Assembly (NCBI GenBank): GCA_945906915.1
Contig: CAMDSI010000006.1
Location: 1-30,887 of the forward strand
DNA length: 30,887 bases
Reading direction: 5' to 3'
DNA from: Spirosoma fluviale
Lineage (GTDB): Bacteria > Bacteroidota > Bacteroidia > Cytophagales > Spirosomataceae
The position numbers and the translations under genes are program-made. Shown piece by piece: positions 7,428 to 16,643 of this stretch (its first letter is position 1; every line of letters begins with the position of its first letter). Under the pieces are notes generated by a model, which was not told the DNA's origin, did no database searches, and was given only the letters and a program-made list of their open reading frames with translations.

Positions 7428-8861
7428 TTATAAGGTCCAGCCGTTGCGGTATTCGCGTCTAACGAATTGGTTCGCCGCATCGAAGTTCGTGATGCGCATG
7501 TTAGCTGCATCCCACTCCAGTTTTTGGCGACCCACATATTTCGCATTTCGTCCCTCACCTTCGCGTAACATGTACGTACGAATGGCGATATTACCCATTA
7601 AAACAGATTCCGTAAATGGCGCAGCATAATCGAATGGAGAACTTACTTCCATCTTGCCAAAACCAGCCTTACAAGCCTCTACCCACTGTGTATTGTGACC
7701 GTTGTCCGCACCTTTCACACGCGCTAAGCTTGCTTTAGGAAGTTCAGACTCATCCACACGTGCACCGTTTTTATATACTTTAGGATTCAAACCATAGGTA
7801 CCGCAAGTCATGATTCCTTTAGAACCGATTAAGATTACCCCGTTTGATCCATCTGCATCCCCGATCATTTCGGTAGCTGGGATTCCATCTGGATGTGGCG
7901 CCCGAAGACCTCCGTCAAACCAAGTTAATTTCACCGGTGAATTATTCTTCTTCGAAGGACCATAATGTAAAGTCACCATCGAGCTAGGAGGACATCCTTG
8001 TGGAATGTATTCCGGCGTCCAATCTTGCAAGAAGACAGAACCTACCGAACATTCTACGTCGATCGCGTCACGGATACCTAACACTTTGAAAGGAGGGTCT
8101 AATAAGTGACATCCCATATCGCCTAAGGCACCTGTACCATAATCCCACCAACCTCTCCATTTGAATGGAAGTAAAGCTGGGTTATATTCTCTGTATTTCG
8201 CAGGTCCTAACCAAAGATCCCAATCTAACTCTGCCGGTGCTGGAGATCCAGCAGCAGGATAGGCGATTCCTTGTGGCCATACGGGACGGTTTGTCCAAAC
8301 ATATACTTCTTTTACTTTTCCGATTGCACCGCCATCGAACCATTCCATCATCTTACGAACGCCGTCTCCTGATGAACCCTGGTTACCCATTTGCGTCACC
8401 ACTTGCATCTCGCGCGCTTTCTCTCCTAGGATACGAGCCTCGTAGATATCATGCGTTAATGGCTTTTGAACGTATACGTGTTTCTTACGACGCATCGCCT
8501 CCATCGCAATCGTTGCGTGGGTATGGTCTGGCGTAGATACGATAACTGCGTCTACGTTACTACCTTCTTTATCTAAGGCAGCACGGAAGTCGCGGTAAAT
8601 ATTTGCTTTAGGTAAATCGTTCTTGATTCGAACGATTTGGCGATCATCTACATCGACGATGGCGACGATGTTTTCTGCCCCCTTGTTGTAGGAATTCATG
8701 ATATCGCTGTAGCCTTTTCCGCCACCACCGATACCCATGATGTTTAATTTGTCTGAAGGAGCAGTGTAACCTTTGCCTAATACATGGCGAGGTACAATGT
8801 AGAAACTAGCTGCGGCTAATCCGGCTTTTTGCAGGAAGTTCCGTCTTGAATTATTACTCAT
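7428..8861 (-). CDS. Gfo/Idh/MocA family oxidoreductase with Tat-type signal
   Basis: 477 aa. The N-terminus (SRRNFLQKAGLAAASF) is a twin-arginine signal of the kind seen on secreted Bacteroidota members of this family. A Rossmann fold follows: IMGIGGGGKGYSD at about 41-53 binds NAD(P), and VDVDD at about 69-73 ends the second strand. The family signature appears as VQKPLTHD (131-138), with Gln where many members have Glu before Lys-Pro. The C-terminal domain (about 150-440) contains GGLRAPHPDGIP and GDMGCHLLDPPF, as in Bacteroidota homologues linked to carbohydrate use. The sugar substrate is unknown. Its promoter must lie in the short gap after the rpsA terminator. Confidence 0.9.
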   Translation of the reverse strand: MSNNSRRNFLQKAGLAAASFYIVPRHVLGKGYTAPSDKLNIMGIGGGGKGYSDIMNSYNKGAENIVAIVDVDDRQIVRIKNDLPKANIYRDFRAALDKEGSNVDAVIVSTPDHTHATIAMEAMRRKKHVYVQKPLTHDIYEARILGEKAREMQVVTQMGNQGSSGDGVRKMMEWFDGGAIGKVKEVYVWTNRPVWPQGIAYPAAGSPAPAELDWDLWLGPAKYREYNPALLPFKWRGWWDYGTGALGDMGCHLLDPPFKVLGIRDAIDVECSVGSVFLQDWTPEYIPQGCPPSSMVTLHYGPSKKNNSPVKLTWFDGGLRAPHPDGIPATEMIGDADGSNGVILIGSKGIMTCGTYGLNPKVYKNGARVDESELPKASLARVKGADNGHNTQWVEACKAGFGKMEVSSPFDYAAPFTESVLMGNIAIRTYMLREGEGRNAKYVGRQKLEWDAANMRITNFDAANQFVRREYRNGWTL

Positions 8862-8913
8862 GGTTGATAGGTTTTAATGATTGGATGTAAGTTTGTAAAA
8901 AAAATGTAGAAAA

Positions 8914-8946
8914 CAAAAAAAGGGGTCAGCTTTCGCTAACCCCTTT
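8914..8946 (-). terminator. Rho-independent terminator of rpsA
   Basis: AAAGGGGT-c-AGC (8919-8930), loop TTTC and GCT-a-ACCCCTTT (8935-8946) form a long stem with one mismatch. On the minus strand it is followed by a T-rich run. It lies 24 bases past the rpsA stop codon. Confidence 0.9.
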
Positions 8947-8969
8947 CCGTATAGAACAGGTGAATGTTA

Positions 8970-10817
8970 CTATTCAGCCTTTTTAGAGGATTTCTTCTCT
9001 AATTTTTTAATCGCTTGTTCTCTCTCAGCGCCTTCCATTTGCTCTTTTAAAGCAGATAATGCACCGATATCGCCCATAGTCGATTTCTCAGCTGTTGCAG
9101 TCGCTGGCTTATTTTCCGCCGACTTCGTTGCTTTTTTCTTCTCTGGTTTCGCAGCAGCAGCATCAGCCGCTACTTCTTCAGCCGTAGCTACAGTGAAGGT
9201 ACGTGTGTAAGATAAGATGATCTTACGCTCTTCTTTGTGGAATTCTGTTACCACGAAGTCTAACGCCTCACCTACCTCAGCAACTGACTCATCTGCCTTT
9301 GTTAACTGCTTCAAAGGAGCTAGTCCTTCGATACCGTAAGGCAATTCTAATACACCGAACTTGTCGTTCTTAGAAATGATCGTTGCTTTTTGTGTAGAAC
9401 CTAAAGTGAACACACTTTCAAATGTATCCCAAGGGTTTTCCTCTAATTGCTTGTGACCTAAAGCTAAACGACGGCTATTCGCGTCTAGTTCGATAACAAT
9501 AACATCTAAAGCATCACCTACTTTAACGAATTCAGATGGGTGCTTGATTTTCTTCGTCCAAGACAAATCAGAAACGTGAACTAAACCGTCGATTCCTTCT
9601 TCTAATTCTAAGAATAAACCGAAGTTAGTTAAGTTACGAACCGTTCCTTTGTGCTTCGTACCGATCGCGTATTTCGCTAATAAATCAGTCTTAGTCCAAG
9701 GATCTTCTGTTAATTGCTTGATACCTAAAGACATCTTGCGCTCAGAACGATCTAATGTTAACACAACTGCTTCCATTTCATCGCCTACTTTCAAGAAATC
9801 TTGTGGGTTACGTAAGTGTTGAGACCATGACATCTCTGACACGTGGATTAAACCTTCTACGCCTGGCAATACTTCTAAGAAAGCACCGTAATCAGCTACG
9901 TTAACGATTTTACCTTTTACTTTCGTTCCTACTTCAGTTTCAACAGCTAAAGCTTCCCAAGGGTGCGCTTGTAATTGCTTCATACCTAAAGAGATACGTT
10001 TTTTGTTTTCGTCGAAGTCTAATACCACCACTTGGATTTTTTGATCCAATTTCAACACCTCTTGTGGGTGGCTGATGCGACCCCATGAGATATCTGTGAT
10101 GTGAAGTAAACCATCTACACCACCTAAATCGATGAACACACCGAAATTAGTCATGTTTTTGATCACACCTTCTAGTACTTGACCTTTATCTAAGTTCGTT
10201 AAGATCGTTTGACGTTGAGCCTCTAGATCTTTTTCGATTAATACTTTGTGAGATACAACTACGTTGTCATTTGTGTGGTTGATTTTAACCACCTTAACCT
10301 CCATGTTTTTGCCTACGAAAATATCGAAGTCACGGATAGGCTTCACATCAATTTGAGAACCAGGTAAGAACGCCTCGATTCCAAAGATGTCTACGATTAA
10401 ACCACCTTTAGTACGGCGCTTAACGAAACCATTGATGATTGTATCTTCTTCTAATGCTTTCTCGATGTTCGTCCATGCACCCATCACCTTAGCTAACTTA
10501 CGTGACAACGTTAATTGTCCGTTTGCGTCTTCTTGGTTCTCGATGTATACTTCAACCTCGTCACCAGCCTTCAAATCCGGCATATCGCGGAATTCAGAAG
10601 CAGATACTAAACCATCAGATTTGAATCCAATGTTAATGATTACTTCTCGGTCAGTCTTGCTTACGACAATACCTTTCACTACTTCCTTCTCCGTGACCGA
10701 GTTCAAGGTTGCTTCGATAGCAGCCTCCATTTTTTCTTTTTGATCCGCTGTATAACTACCGCCGAATCCTTTTCCTTCAACTAAATCCCAGTCGAAATCT
10801 TTTTTTACTTTTGACAT
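8970..10817 (-). CDS. rpsA: 30S ribosomal protein S1
   Basis: 615 aa, six S1 (OB-fold) RNA-binding repeats in order: about 45-110, 130-195, 210-280, 295-365, 380-450 and 465-530. The central repeats carry the clear S1 pattern, for example GVIKNMTNFGVFIDLGGVDGLLHITDISW and GTVRNLTNFGLFLELEEGIDGLVHVSDLSW. The first two and the last are more diverged, as in other bacterial S1 proteins. A low-complexity Ala/Lys/Glu tail follows from about 540. S1 binds mRNA on the 30S subunit. Bacteroidota make little use of Shine-Dalgarno pairing, so its role in start selection may be larger there. The gene is monocistronic, with its own promoter and terminator. Confidence 0.97.
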   Translation of the reverse strand: MSKVKKDFDWDLVEGKGFGGSYTADQKEKMEAAIEATLNSVTEKEVVKGIVVSKTDREVIINIGFKSDGLVSASEFRDMPDLKAGDEVEVYIENQEDANGQLTLSRKLAKVMGAWTNIEKALEEDTIINGFVKRRTKGGLIVDIFGIEAFLPGSQIDVKPIRDFDIFVGKNMEVKVVKINHTNDNVVVSHKVLIEKDLEAQRQTILTNLDKGQVLEGVIKNMTNFGVFIDLGGVDGLLHITDISWGRISHPQEVLKLDQKIQVVVLDFDENKKRISLGMKQLQAHPWEALAVETEVGTKVKGKIVNVADYGAFLEVLPGVEGLIHVSEMSWSQHLRNPQDFLKVGDEMEAVVLTLDRSERKMSLGIKQLTEDPWTKTDLLAKYAIGTKHKGTVRNLTNFGLFLELEEGIDGLVHVSDLSWTKKIKHPSEFVKVGDALDVIVIELDANSRRLALGHKQLEENPWDTFESVFTLGSTQKATIISKNDKFGVLELPYGIEGLAPLKQLTKADESVAEVGEALDFVVTEFHKEERKIILSYTRTFTVATAEEVAADAAAAKPEKKKATKSAENKPATATAEKSTMGDIGALSALKEQMEGAEREQAIKKLEKKSSKKAE

Positions 10818-10905
10818 AAATGAGTGCCCTTTTGACTTTCGCCTACATCAACAAGCTGGGCTAACTTGCTGAAATTAAGTTTGAAACAATTTTTAATTTG
10901 GGGTG

Positions 10906-10913
10906 CAAAGCTA
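10906..10913 (-). promoter_or_regulatory. -7 promoter element of rpsA
   Basis: TAGCTTTG on the minus strand matches TAnnTTTG exactly. It predicts a start near 10899 and a leader of roughly 80 bases. No clean -33 TTTG is seen at the right distance. The leader could carry S1 autoregulation, but I see no clear structure. Confidence 0.55.
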
Positions 10914-10974
10914 CGAAGAATAATTTTAATTTCCATCTTTTGTGGTAAATTGAATCCACAAACCTGTTTAACCT

Positions 10975-12078
10975 ATGAAATATTGCTTTTTAGCCCTTTT
11001 TTTCTTGTCCCAAAACCTAGTAGCCATGAATAATCCCGGAACACCATTCGGCCAAACGCCTGCGGGCGAGTCTGTTACCTTATATACTTTAAAGAACTCC
11101 CATGGAATGGAAGTTCGGATCATGAATTACGGGGGCATCATTCAAAAAATCTTAACACCGGATCGCAGTGGAAAAATCGAAGACGTGGTGTTGGGATTTG
11201 AGACTTTGGCAGAATACATTAAAGACACTCCCTATTTCGGAGCGATCGTGGGCCGGTTCGGAAACCGCATCGCAAACGGGAAATTCACCTTAGACGGTAA
11301 GGAATATACCTTAGCCGCCCAAAACAACGGCCAACACCTGCACGGCGGCCTGATCGGATTCGATAAGAAGGTATGGAAAGTGGTCGAAGCTTCAGAGCGC
11401 GCCTTAACGTTAACCTATATTTCGAAAGACCTGGAAGAGGGATTTCCCGGAAACCTAAGCGTAAAAATGACCTATACCTTATCGGAAGACAATGAAATAA
11501 GTATCGCTTATGAAGCGACCACGGATAAGGCGACGGTCTTGAACTTGAGTAATCACTCCTATTTTAATTTGAGTGGGAACGCGAAACGCGATATTTTGAA
11601 TCAAGAAATGCAGATTAATGCCTCTCGATTAGTGGCGGTGAATAAAGTATTAATTCCGACGGGCGCGCTTACACCAGTGGCAGGAACGCCATTCGATTTC
11701 ATGAAACCGCATGTCGTGGGAAAACGCATCAATGATACCTCCTCCGAGCAGATTGCCTTAGGCGGAGGCTATGATCATTGCTGGGCTTTGGATAAGCCTT
11801 TGGGATCTTATGCAAAAATCGCGACGGTCGTTGAACCTATATCAGGACGCAAGATGGTTGTTTCTACGGATCAGCCCGGGGTTCAGTTTTATACAGGGAA
11901 TTTCTTGGATGGACATTTGACGGGAAAATACGGGGTGCAGATTACCAAGCGCTTCGGACTTTGTTTAGAGACGGAACATTTCCCAGATTCGCCTAATCAG
12001 CCTTCATTTCCTAGCACGGTTTTGCGTCCAGGAGAGGTGTATAAAACAAAGACAGCTTATCAGTTTGGGGTGAACTAA
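10975..12078 (+). CDS. galM: Aldose 1-epimerase (mutarotase), exported
   Basis: 367 aa. An N-terminal hydrophobic stretch (MKYCFLALFFLSQNLVAM) indicates export, so the enzyme interconverts alpha and beta anomers of sugars such as glucose or galactose in the periplasm. The family signatures are all present: NGQHLHGG with His121 and His123, LSNHSYFNLSG with His194, GGYDHCW (about 264-270) and the catalytic Glu segment ETEHFPDSPNQPSFPSTVLRPGE (from 332). The gene converges with mazG and the two stops overlap by four bases (CTAA). Neighbouring GH16 and Gfo/Idh/MocA genes suggest general carbohydrate use, but there is no operon here. Confidence 0.93.
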   Translation: MKYCFLALFFLSQNLVAMNNPGTPFGQTPAGESVTLYTLKNSHGMEVRIMNYGGIIQKILTPDRSGKIEDVVLGFETLAEYIKDTPYFGAIVGRFGNRIANGKFTLDGKEYTLAAQNNGQHLHGGLIGFDKKVWKVVEASERALTLTYISKDLEEGFPGNLSVKMTYTLSEDNEISIAYEATTDKATVLNLSNHSYFNLSGNAKRDILNQEMQINASRLVAVNKVLIPTGALTPVAGTPFDFMKPHVVGKRINDTSSEQIALGGGYDHCWALDKPLGSYAKIATVVEPISGRKMVVSTDQPGVQFYTGNFLDGHLTGKYGVQITKRFGLCLETEHFPDSPNQPSFPSTVLRPGEVYKTKTAYQFGVN

Positions 12079-12860
12079 AGCGTTTTCGCTTCATTCCAGT
12101 AGATATCCATTTCGGCCAAAGTCATTTCGGAAAGCGCCTGGCCATTCTCTGCCGCGCGCTTTTCGAGGTGCTGAAAGCGTTTGATGAACTTTCTATTCGT
12201 CCGCTCTACGGCGGTTTCCGGATTAATATCGATGAATCGGGCAAAGTTGACCAAGCTAAAGATCAAATCCCCTAACTCGCCTTCCGCCTCCGCCTTGCCG
12301 GCTTCGTCTAATTCTTTACCCACAAAAGTCTCTTTGAATTCGCCCAGCTCTTCCTCCACTTTCTCCCACACCTGTTCTTTTTCCTCCCAGTCAAAACCCG
12401 CTCCGCGCGCCTTCTCCTGAATGCGCATCGCCTTTACGAGCGCTGGCAATGAACCTGGAACTCCGCCTAAAACGGATTTATTACCTTCCTTTAATTTTAA
12501 GGCCTCCCAATTCTGCTTTACCTGCTCCTCGGTTTCGGCCACGACGTCGCCATAAATGTGGGGATGACGGCCGATGAGTTTTTCGCATAGCCCGTTCAAA
12601 ACGTCGGTCACATCGAAAGCCCCTTTTTCAGAACCGATTTTACTGTAAAATACTAAATGAAGGAAAAGGTCCCCTATTTCTTTGCGAATCTCGGTCAGAT
12701 CATTTTCCATGATCGCATCCGAAAGCTCGTAAGTTTCCTCGATGGTTAAGTGGCGTAAAGACTCCAGTGTCTGCTTCTTGTCCCAAGGGCATTTCTCCCG
12801 CAGGTCATCCATCATCACTAGTAATCGGTCAAATGCCTCCGCGGCCTTCGGGTATTTCAT
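12075..12860 (-). CDS. mazG: Nucleoside triphosphate pyrophosphohydrolase
   Basis: 261 aa, two MazG domains. It hydrolyses NTPs to NMP and PPi, which cleans aberrant nucleotides from the pool and can lower ppGpp-linked stress. The first domain has the metal-binding pattern EETYELSDAI (about 37-46) and EIGDLFLHLVFYSKI (about 61-75). The second has EELGEFKE and EGELGDLIFSLVNFARF. The N-terminal CPWDKKQTLESLRHLTIEE motif is diagnostic of MazG. It starts two bases after the GH16 gene stop, so the two are probably co-transcribed although functionally unrelated. Confidence 0.95.
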   Translation of the reverse strand: MKYPKAAEAFDRLLVMMDDLREKCPWDKKQTLESLRHLTIEETYELSDAIMENDLTEIRKEIGDLFLHLVFYSKIGSEKGAFDVTDVLNGLCEKLIGRHPHIYGDVVAETEEQVKQNWEALKLKEGNKSVLGGVPGSLPALVKAMRIQEKARGAGFDWEEKEQVWEKVEEELGEFKETFVGKELDEAGKAEAEGELGDLIFSLVNFARFIDINPETAVERTNRKFIKRFQHLEKRAAENGQALSEMTLAEMDIYWNEAKTL

Positions 12861-12862
12861 TC

Positions 12863-13717
12863 TTACGGGTTCAGTGCGTATACGCGAATGTAGTCGATTT
12901 GGAATTTATTAGGGAAAATCGTGTCATCCACCCCTTTTTGTCCACCCCAGTTTCCACCGATTGCTAGGTTCATTAAGATATGTTGTTTCTTGTCAAAAGG
13001 CCATTGTTCCCAACCACCCTTCGGGTTTTTAAACTCAAAATATTGCTTATCATCTACGAAAGCGCGAACATAATCTGGCGTCCAATCCACACGGAACGTA
13101 TGGTATTCCGTATTCCATTTATCCACCGTTGTCGTCGCTGTCTTCTGAGTCCCTATTATATGATTGAATGCTTTGGTATGAACACTAGCATGAAAAACAC
13201 CAGGATCGTAACCTACGTGTTCTAAGATATCGATCTCACCATTGTCTGGCCAATATTGTGTTCCATAATCGGATTGGCTTGCAAGCATCCAAATCGCTGG
13301 CCAGTTTCCACGGCCCGCAGGGATTTTTGCTTTGGCCTCTATGCGACCATATAAGAAGTCATTTTTGCCTTTCGTCACGATACGAGCGGACGTATAAGCA
13401 CTCGAACCAGCCGTTTCTTTGATCGCTTCGATGGTTAAAATACCATTCTCGATATGCGCATTTTTGATATTTGCATTCGTATAGTTCTGAAGCTCATTAT
13501 TTCCCCAGCCACTATTTCCTACATCATAACCCCATTTCGCAGGATCTGGTAAACCGTCTTTTTCGAATTCATCTGCCCAAAAAGGCGTCGTCGCAAACGT
13601 ATATTCCTTAGGGGGAACGATGGGTAAATCAAGAACATTAATCTTCGGAGCGGCGGGCTCGTCCGATTTACAAGAGAGGGTGCTTAGGCTGAAGATGATG
13701 AGTGCTAGTCGTAACAT
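12863..13717 (-). CDS. Glycoside hydrolase family 16 beta-glucanase, lipoprotein
   Basis: 284 aa from ATG 13717. A longer frame opens at a TTG (13801) inside the divergent uvrB gene and is rejected. A lipoprotein signal (MLRLALIIFSLSTLSC) puts Cys16 at the cleavage site. The GH16 catalytic motif EIDILEH is intact, with Glu161 nucleophile, Asp163 and Glu166 acid/base. Substrate-cleft features WADEF (47-51), WGNNELQNYT (71-80) and GRGNWPAIWML (135-145) are those of laminarinase/lichenase-type enzymes. It probably cleaves beta-1,3 or mixed-linkage glucans at the cell surface. The C-terminal beta-strand (FQIDYIRVY) closes the jelly roll, and no extra binding module is present. Confidence 0.93.
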   Translation of the reverse strand: MLRLALIIFSLSTLSCKSDEPAAPKINVLDLPIVPPKEYTFATTPFWADEFEKDGLPDPAKWGYDVGNSGWGNNELQNYTNANIKNAHIENGILTIEAIKETAGSSAYTSARIVTKGKNDFLYGRIEAKAKIPAGRGNWPAIWMLASQSDYGTQYWPDNGEIDILEHVGYDPGVFHASVHTKAFNHIIGTQKTATTTVDKWNTEYHTFRVDWTPDYVRAFVDDKQYFEFKNPKGGWEQWPFDKKQHILMNLAIGGNWGGQKGVDDTIFPNKFQIDYIRVYALNP

Positions 13718-13737
13718 AGTAGAGGGTTGATTTTTCC

Positions 13738-13745
13738 CAAAAATA
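13738..13745 (-). promoter_or_regulatory. -7 promoter element of the GH16-mazG unit
   Basis: TATTTTTG on the minus strand matches TAnnTTTG exactly, 20 bases upstream of the GH16 ATG. No TTTG is found at the -33 position. Its placement supports ATG 13717 as the true start. Confidence 0.5.
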
Positions 13746-13790
13746 GTATTTCCCTCCGAATTTTCCTCTCCATTATTCGTATATTTCGAG

Positions 13791-15809
13791 ATGGATTTCA
13801 AACTGACCTCTTCTTACCAGCCCACCGGTGATCAACCCGAAGCGATTCGGCAATTAGTCGAGGGAATTAAGAAGCAGGAGCCCGCCCAAACCCTATTAGG
13901 CGTAACTGGTTCCGGAAAGACCTTTACGATTGCGAATGTGATCCAGCAGACGAATCGGCCTACGCTGATTTTGAGCCATAATAAGACCCTCGCCGCCCAA
14001 TTATACGGGGAGTTCAAGCATTTTTTCCCGGAAAACGCGGTCGAATACTTCATCTCTTATTACGATTATTACCAGCCCGAGGCCTTCATCGCCTCCACGG
14101 GAACCTATATAGAAAAAGATCTCTCGATTAATCAGGAGATTGAAAAGTTGCGTTTGGCGACGACCTCGTCCTTGATGTCTGGCCGCCGCGACATCATCGT
14201 AATCGCCTCGGTTTCTTGCATTTATGGTATGGGAAATCCGGAAGAATACCGAAATTCCATTATGCGCATTGCGGTAGGCGATACGATTTCCCGCAACCAG
14301 TTTTTATTCCGTTTGGTGGAGATTCTCTACGCTCGGACCGAAGGTGAATTTTTGCGTGGAACGTTCCGCGTCAAAGGGGATACGGTCGATATTTTCTTAG
14401 CCTATGCGGACTTCGGATATCGCTTTGTATTTTTTGGCGATGAGATCGAGGAGATCCACCGCATCGACCCCTGGACGGGCAAGAAGATCTCTTCGGAGAC
14501 GATGGTGGCTGTTTTCCCCGCGAACTTATTTGTGACGGGTCGCGACACCTTGAACAACGCGATCTCCCATATTCAGGAGGATTTAGTCAACCAGATCTCT
14601 TATTTCGGCCGCGAAGGACGTTTGACGGAGGCGGAGCGCATCAAGCAGCGGACGGAGTTTGACTTAGAAATGATGCGCGAACTCGGTTACTGCTCGGGCA
14701 TTGAGAATTATTCCCGTTATTTTGACCAAAGAAAATCCGGCCAGCGCCCCTTCTGTCTACTCGACTTCTTCCCAGACGACTTCTTAATGGTGGTAGACGA
14801 AAGCCACGCCTCCATGCCCCAAATCCGGGCGATGTACGGCGGCGACCGCTCCCGCAAAGAATCCTTAGTGGAATATGGTTTCCGCTTGCCTTCAGCGATG
14901 GATAATCGACCACTTAAATTTGAAGAATTCGAAGACGTCATCGGCCAAACCATCTTCGTCTCCGCCACCCCATCCGATTACGAATTACGCCGTTCGGAAG
15001 GAGTTGTGGTCGAGCAAATCATTCGACCTACGGGTCTTTTGGACCCCTTGATCGAAGTCCGTCCTACGAAAAACCAAATCGATAATTTACTCGAAGAGGT
15101 CTACGACCGCATTAAGAAAAACGAGCGGGTTTTAATTACGACATTGACCAAACGGATGGCGGAAGAGCTATCGAAATACCTCGACCGCGTAGGCGTTAAA
15201 TGCCAGTACATTCACTCCGAAGTGAAGACCCTTGAACGCGTCGAGATTCTTCGGAATTTACGTTTAGGCGTCATCGACGTCTTAGTGGGGGTGAACTTAT
15301 TAAGGGAAGGTTTGGACTTACCAGAAGTTTCCTTGGTGGCGATTATGGATGCGGATAAAGAAGGATTCCTGCGCGACATTCGTTCCTTGATCCAGACCAT
15401 CGGTCGTGCCGCGCGGAATGAAAATGGCAAGGTATTAATGTATGGAGATAAGATTACGGGTTCGATGGAGCTGGCGATCTCGGAAACTAACCGCCGCCGC
15501 GCCATTCAAATGGCCTATAACGAGAAGCACGGAATTACGCCTAAAACGATTTGGCGTTCACATGACGAAATCATGGAGCAAACTTCCATCGCAGATCGTT
15601 TGGCAAAGCCTACAAAAAACTATACGATTCATCCGGATCAAGCGCCGGTCGCTGCCGATCCTCTTTTGGCCTATATGAAACCGGCAGAGCTGAAAAAGCA
15701 ATCCGAAACCATTCGAAAAGAGATGGAGAAAGCGGCGCGGGATCTCGATTTCCCACTAGCGGCCAGATTGCGCGACGAATTAGTGGTGATCGAATCGATG
15801 CTGGCTTAG
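13791..15809 (+). CDS. uvrB: UvrABC system protein B (excinuclease subunit)
   Basis: 672 aa, full length for UvrB. It is the damage-verifying helicase-like subunit of nucleotide excision repair, loaded by UvrA and then binding UvrC. Walker A is GVTGSGKT (37-44). The beta-hairpin region YYDYYQPEAF, motif II VVDESHAS (about 334-341), motif VI QTIGRAARN and the C-terminal UVR motif (ARDLDFPLAARLRDEL) that contacts UvrC are all present. The last 30 bases overlap the end of pxpC on the other strand, an antisense overlap of coding ends. A near-consensus -7 (TATATTTC) lies only about 10 bases upstream, so the leader may be very short. Confidence 0.97.
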   Translation: MDFKLTSSYQPTGDQPEAIRQLVEGIKKQEPAQTLLGVTGSGKTFTIANVIQQTNRPTLILSHNKTLAAQLYGEFKHFFPENAVEYFISYYDYYQPEAFIASTGTYIEKDLSINQEIEKLRLATTSSLMSGRRDIIVIASVSCIYGMGNPEEYRNSIMRIAVGDTISRNQFLFRLVEILYARTEGEFLRGTFRVKGDTVDIFLAYADFGYRFVFFGDEIEEIHRIDPWTGKKISSETMVAVFPANLFVTGRDTLNNAISHIQEDLVNQISYFGREGRLTEAERIKQRTEFDLEMMRELGYCSGIENYSRYFDQRKSGQRPFCLLDFFPDDFLMVVDESHASMPQIRAMYGGDRSRKESLVEYGFRLPSAMDNRPLKFEEFEDVIGQTIFVSATPSDYELRRSEGVVVEQIIRPTGLLDPLIEVRPTKNQIDNLLEEVYDRIKKNERVLITTLTKRMAEELSKYLDRVGVKCQYIHSEVKTLERVEILRNLRLGVIDVLVGVNLLREGLDLPEVSLVAIMDADKEGFLRDIRSLIQTIGRAARNENGKVLMYGDKITGSMELAISETNRRRAIQMAYNEKHGITPKTIWRSHDEIMEQTSIADRLAKPTKNYTIHPDQAPVAADPLLAYMKPAELKKQSETIRKEMEKAARDLDFPLAARLRDELVVIESMLA

Positions 15810-16643
15810 TTTCAGCGCACACACATTCCGGACTTGTTGCAAATAATTTTGTTGGAAAATCCATTCATATTCCGCTGTCATCGGATCAGTTAGCGTGAAG
15901 CGGAGGCTTTCCTTAGGACCCATTTGGGCCAAACGAGGAAGATCTGCGGATATCACATGCGCCACGCGGGGATAGCCACCCGTGGTTTGATGCGCCGCCA
16001 TTAATACCACGAGCTGACCGGAGGGAAGCAACTGAATGGTTCCCGCAGTGACCGCAGAGGATAACAGGGGCGTGGCAGACGCCGTTTTTAAAGGAGCTTG
16101 AATGAGCTGATAACCCATTCGATTCGAGATCGCCGAGATGGCAAAATCCTTACTTAATAAGGTTTGCTGTGAACAGGCTTTCAGGTGATCCCATTCCCGT
16201 CCGCACAGAATCCGAATGGGGTCGTTACTTAACACATTTTCTGGCGCCATCGACCAAGGCATGATTTTAATTCGCGACACTTGTTCATCTTTCAGTTCTC
16301 GGGTGGCGACGTAGACGCGCATGCCAGATACGGGTTTCTTACAGCTCAAAATAGTGCCAGGAGGTACTTTAATCGGCTGATTCAGGGGGACTGGAACTTC
16401 ATCTAAGTGGGCGCTAAAATCCGCTCCACAAATGGCTACTAATGTGCTCGTCTCGAATTCATATACACCCGCCGGGAAGTGCATTTCCAGCACCTTGTCG
16501 TATAAATCATTGCCCACTAAGGCATTAGCTAATTGCAGCGAAAACGTGTCCATTCCGCCCCCAGGTGGGATTCCCTGATGTTGCAGGCCAAAGATGGGAA
16601 GACTCTGCAGCGAATCAAACAAGCCTTTTTTGGTATTTTTCAT
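15780..16643 (-). CDS. pxpC: 5-oxoprolinase subunit C (biotin-dependent carboxyltransferase/KipA family)
   Basis: 287 aa. It belongs to the family of PxpC/KipA and the allophanate hydrolase subunit 2 fold. Supporting motifs are QHQGIPPGGGMDTFSLQLANALVGN near the N-terminus (the Gly-Gly-Met-Asp loop), EWDHL (about 150) and the late QTTGGYPRVAHVISADLPRLAQ (about 218-239). With PxpA and PxpB it forms the ATP-dependent 5-oxoprolinase that turns pyroglutamate into glutamate. It overlaps pxpB by ATGA and runs 30 bases into the uvrB end. No pxpA is adjacent. Confidence 0.88.
   Translation of the reverse strand: MKNTKKGLFDSLQSLPIFGLQHQGIPPGGGMDTFSLQLANALVGNDLYDKVLEMHFPAGVYEFETSTLVAICGADFSAHLDEVPVPLNQPIKVPPGTILSCKKPVSGMRVYVATRELKDEQVSRIKIMPWSMAPENVLSNDPIRILCGREWDHLKACSQQTLLSKDFAISAISNRMGYQLIQAPLKTASATPLLSSAVTAGTIQLLPSGQLVVLMAAHQTTGGYPRVAHVISADLPRLAQMGPKESLRFTLTDPMTAEYEWIFQQNYLQQVRNVCALKLSQHRFDHH

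Noticed and set aside
8165..8536. 123-codon plus-strand frame inside the Gfo/Idh/MocA gene
   Set aside because: Antisense shadow with no start context or domain.
10387..10743. 118-codon plus-strand frame inside rpsA
   Set aside because: Antisense shadow of a strongly conserved ribosomal protein gene.
13718..13801. N-terminal extension of the GH16 protein from a TTG
   Set aside because: It would precede the lipoprotein signal peptide and overlap the divergent uvrB start.
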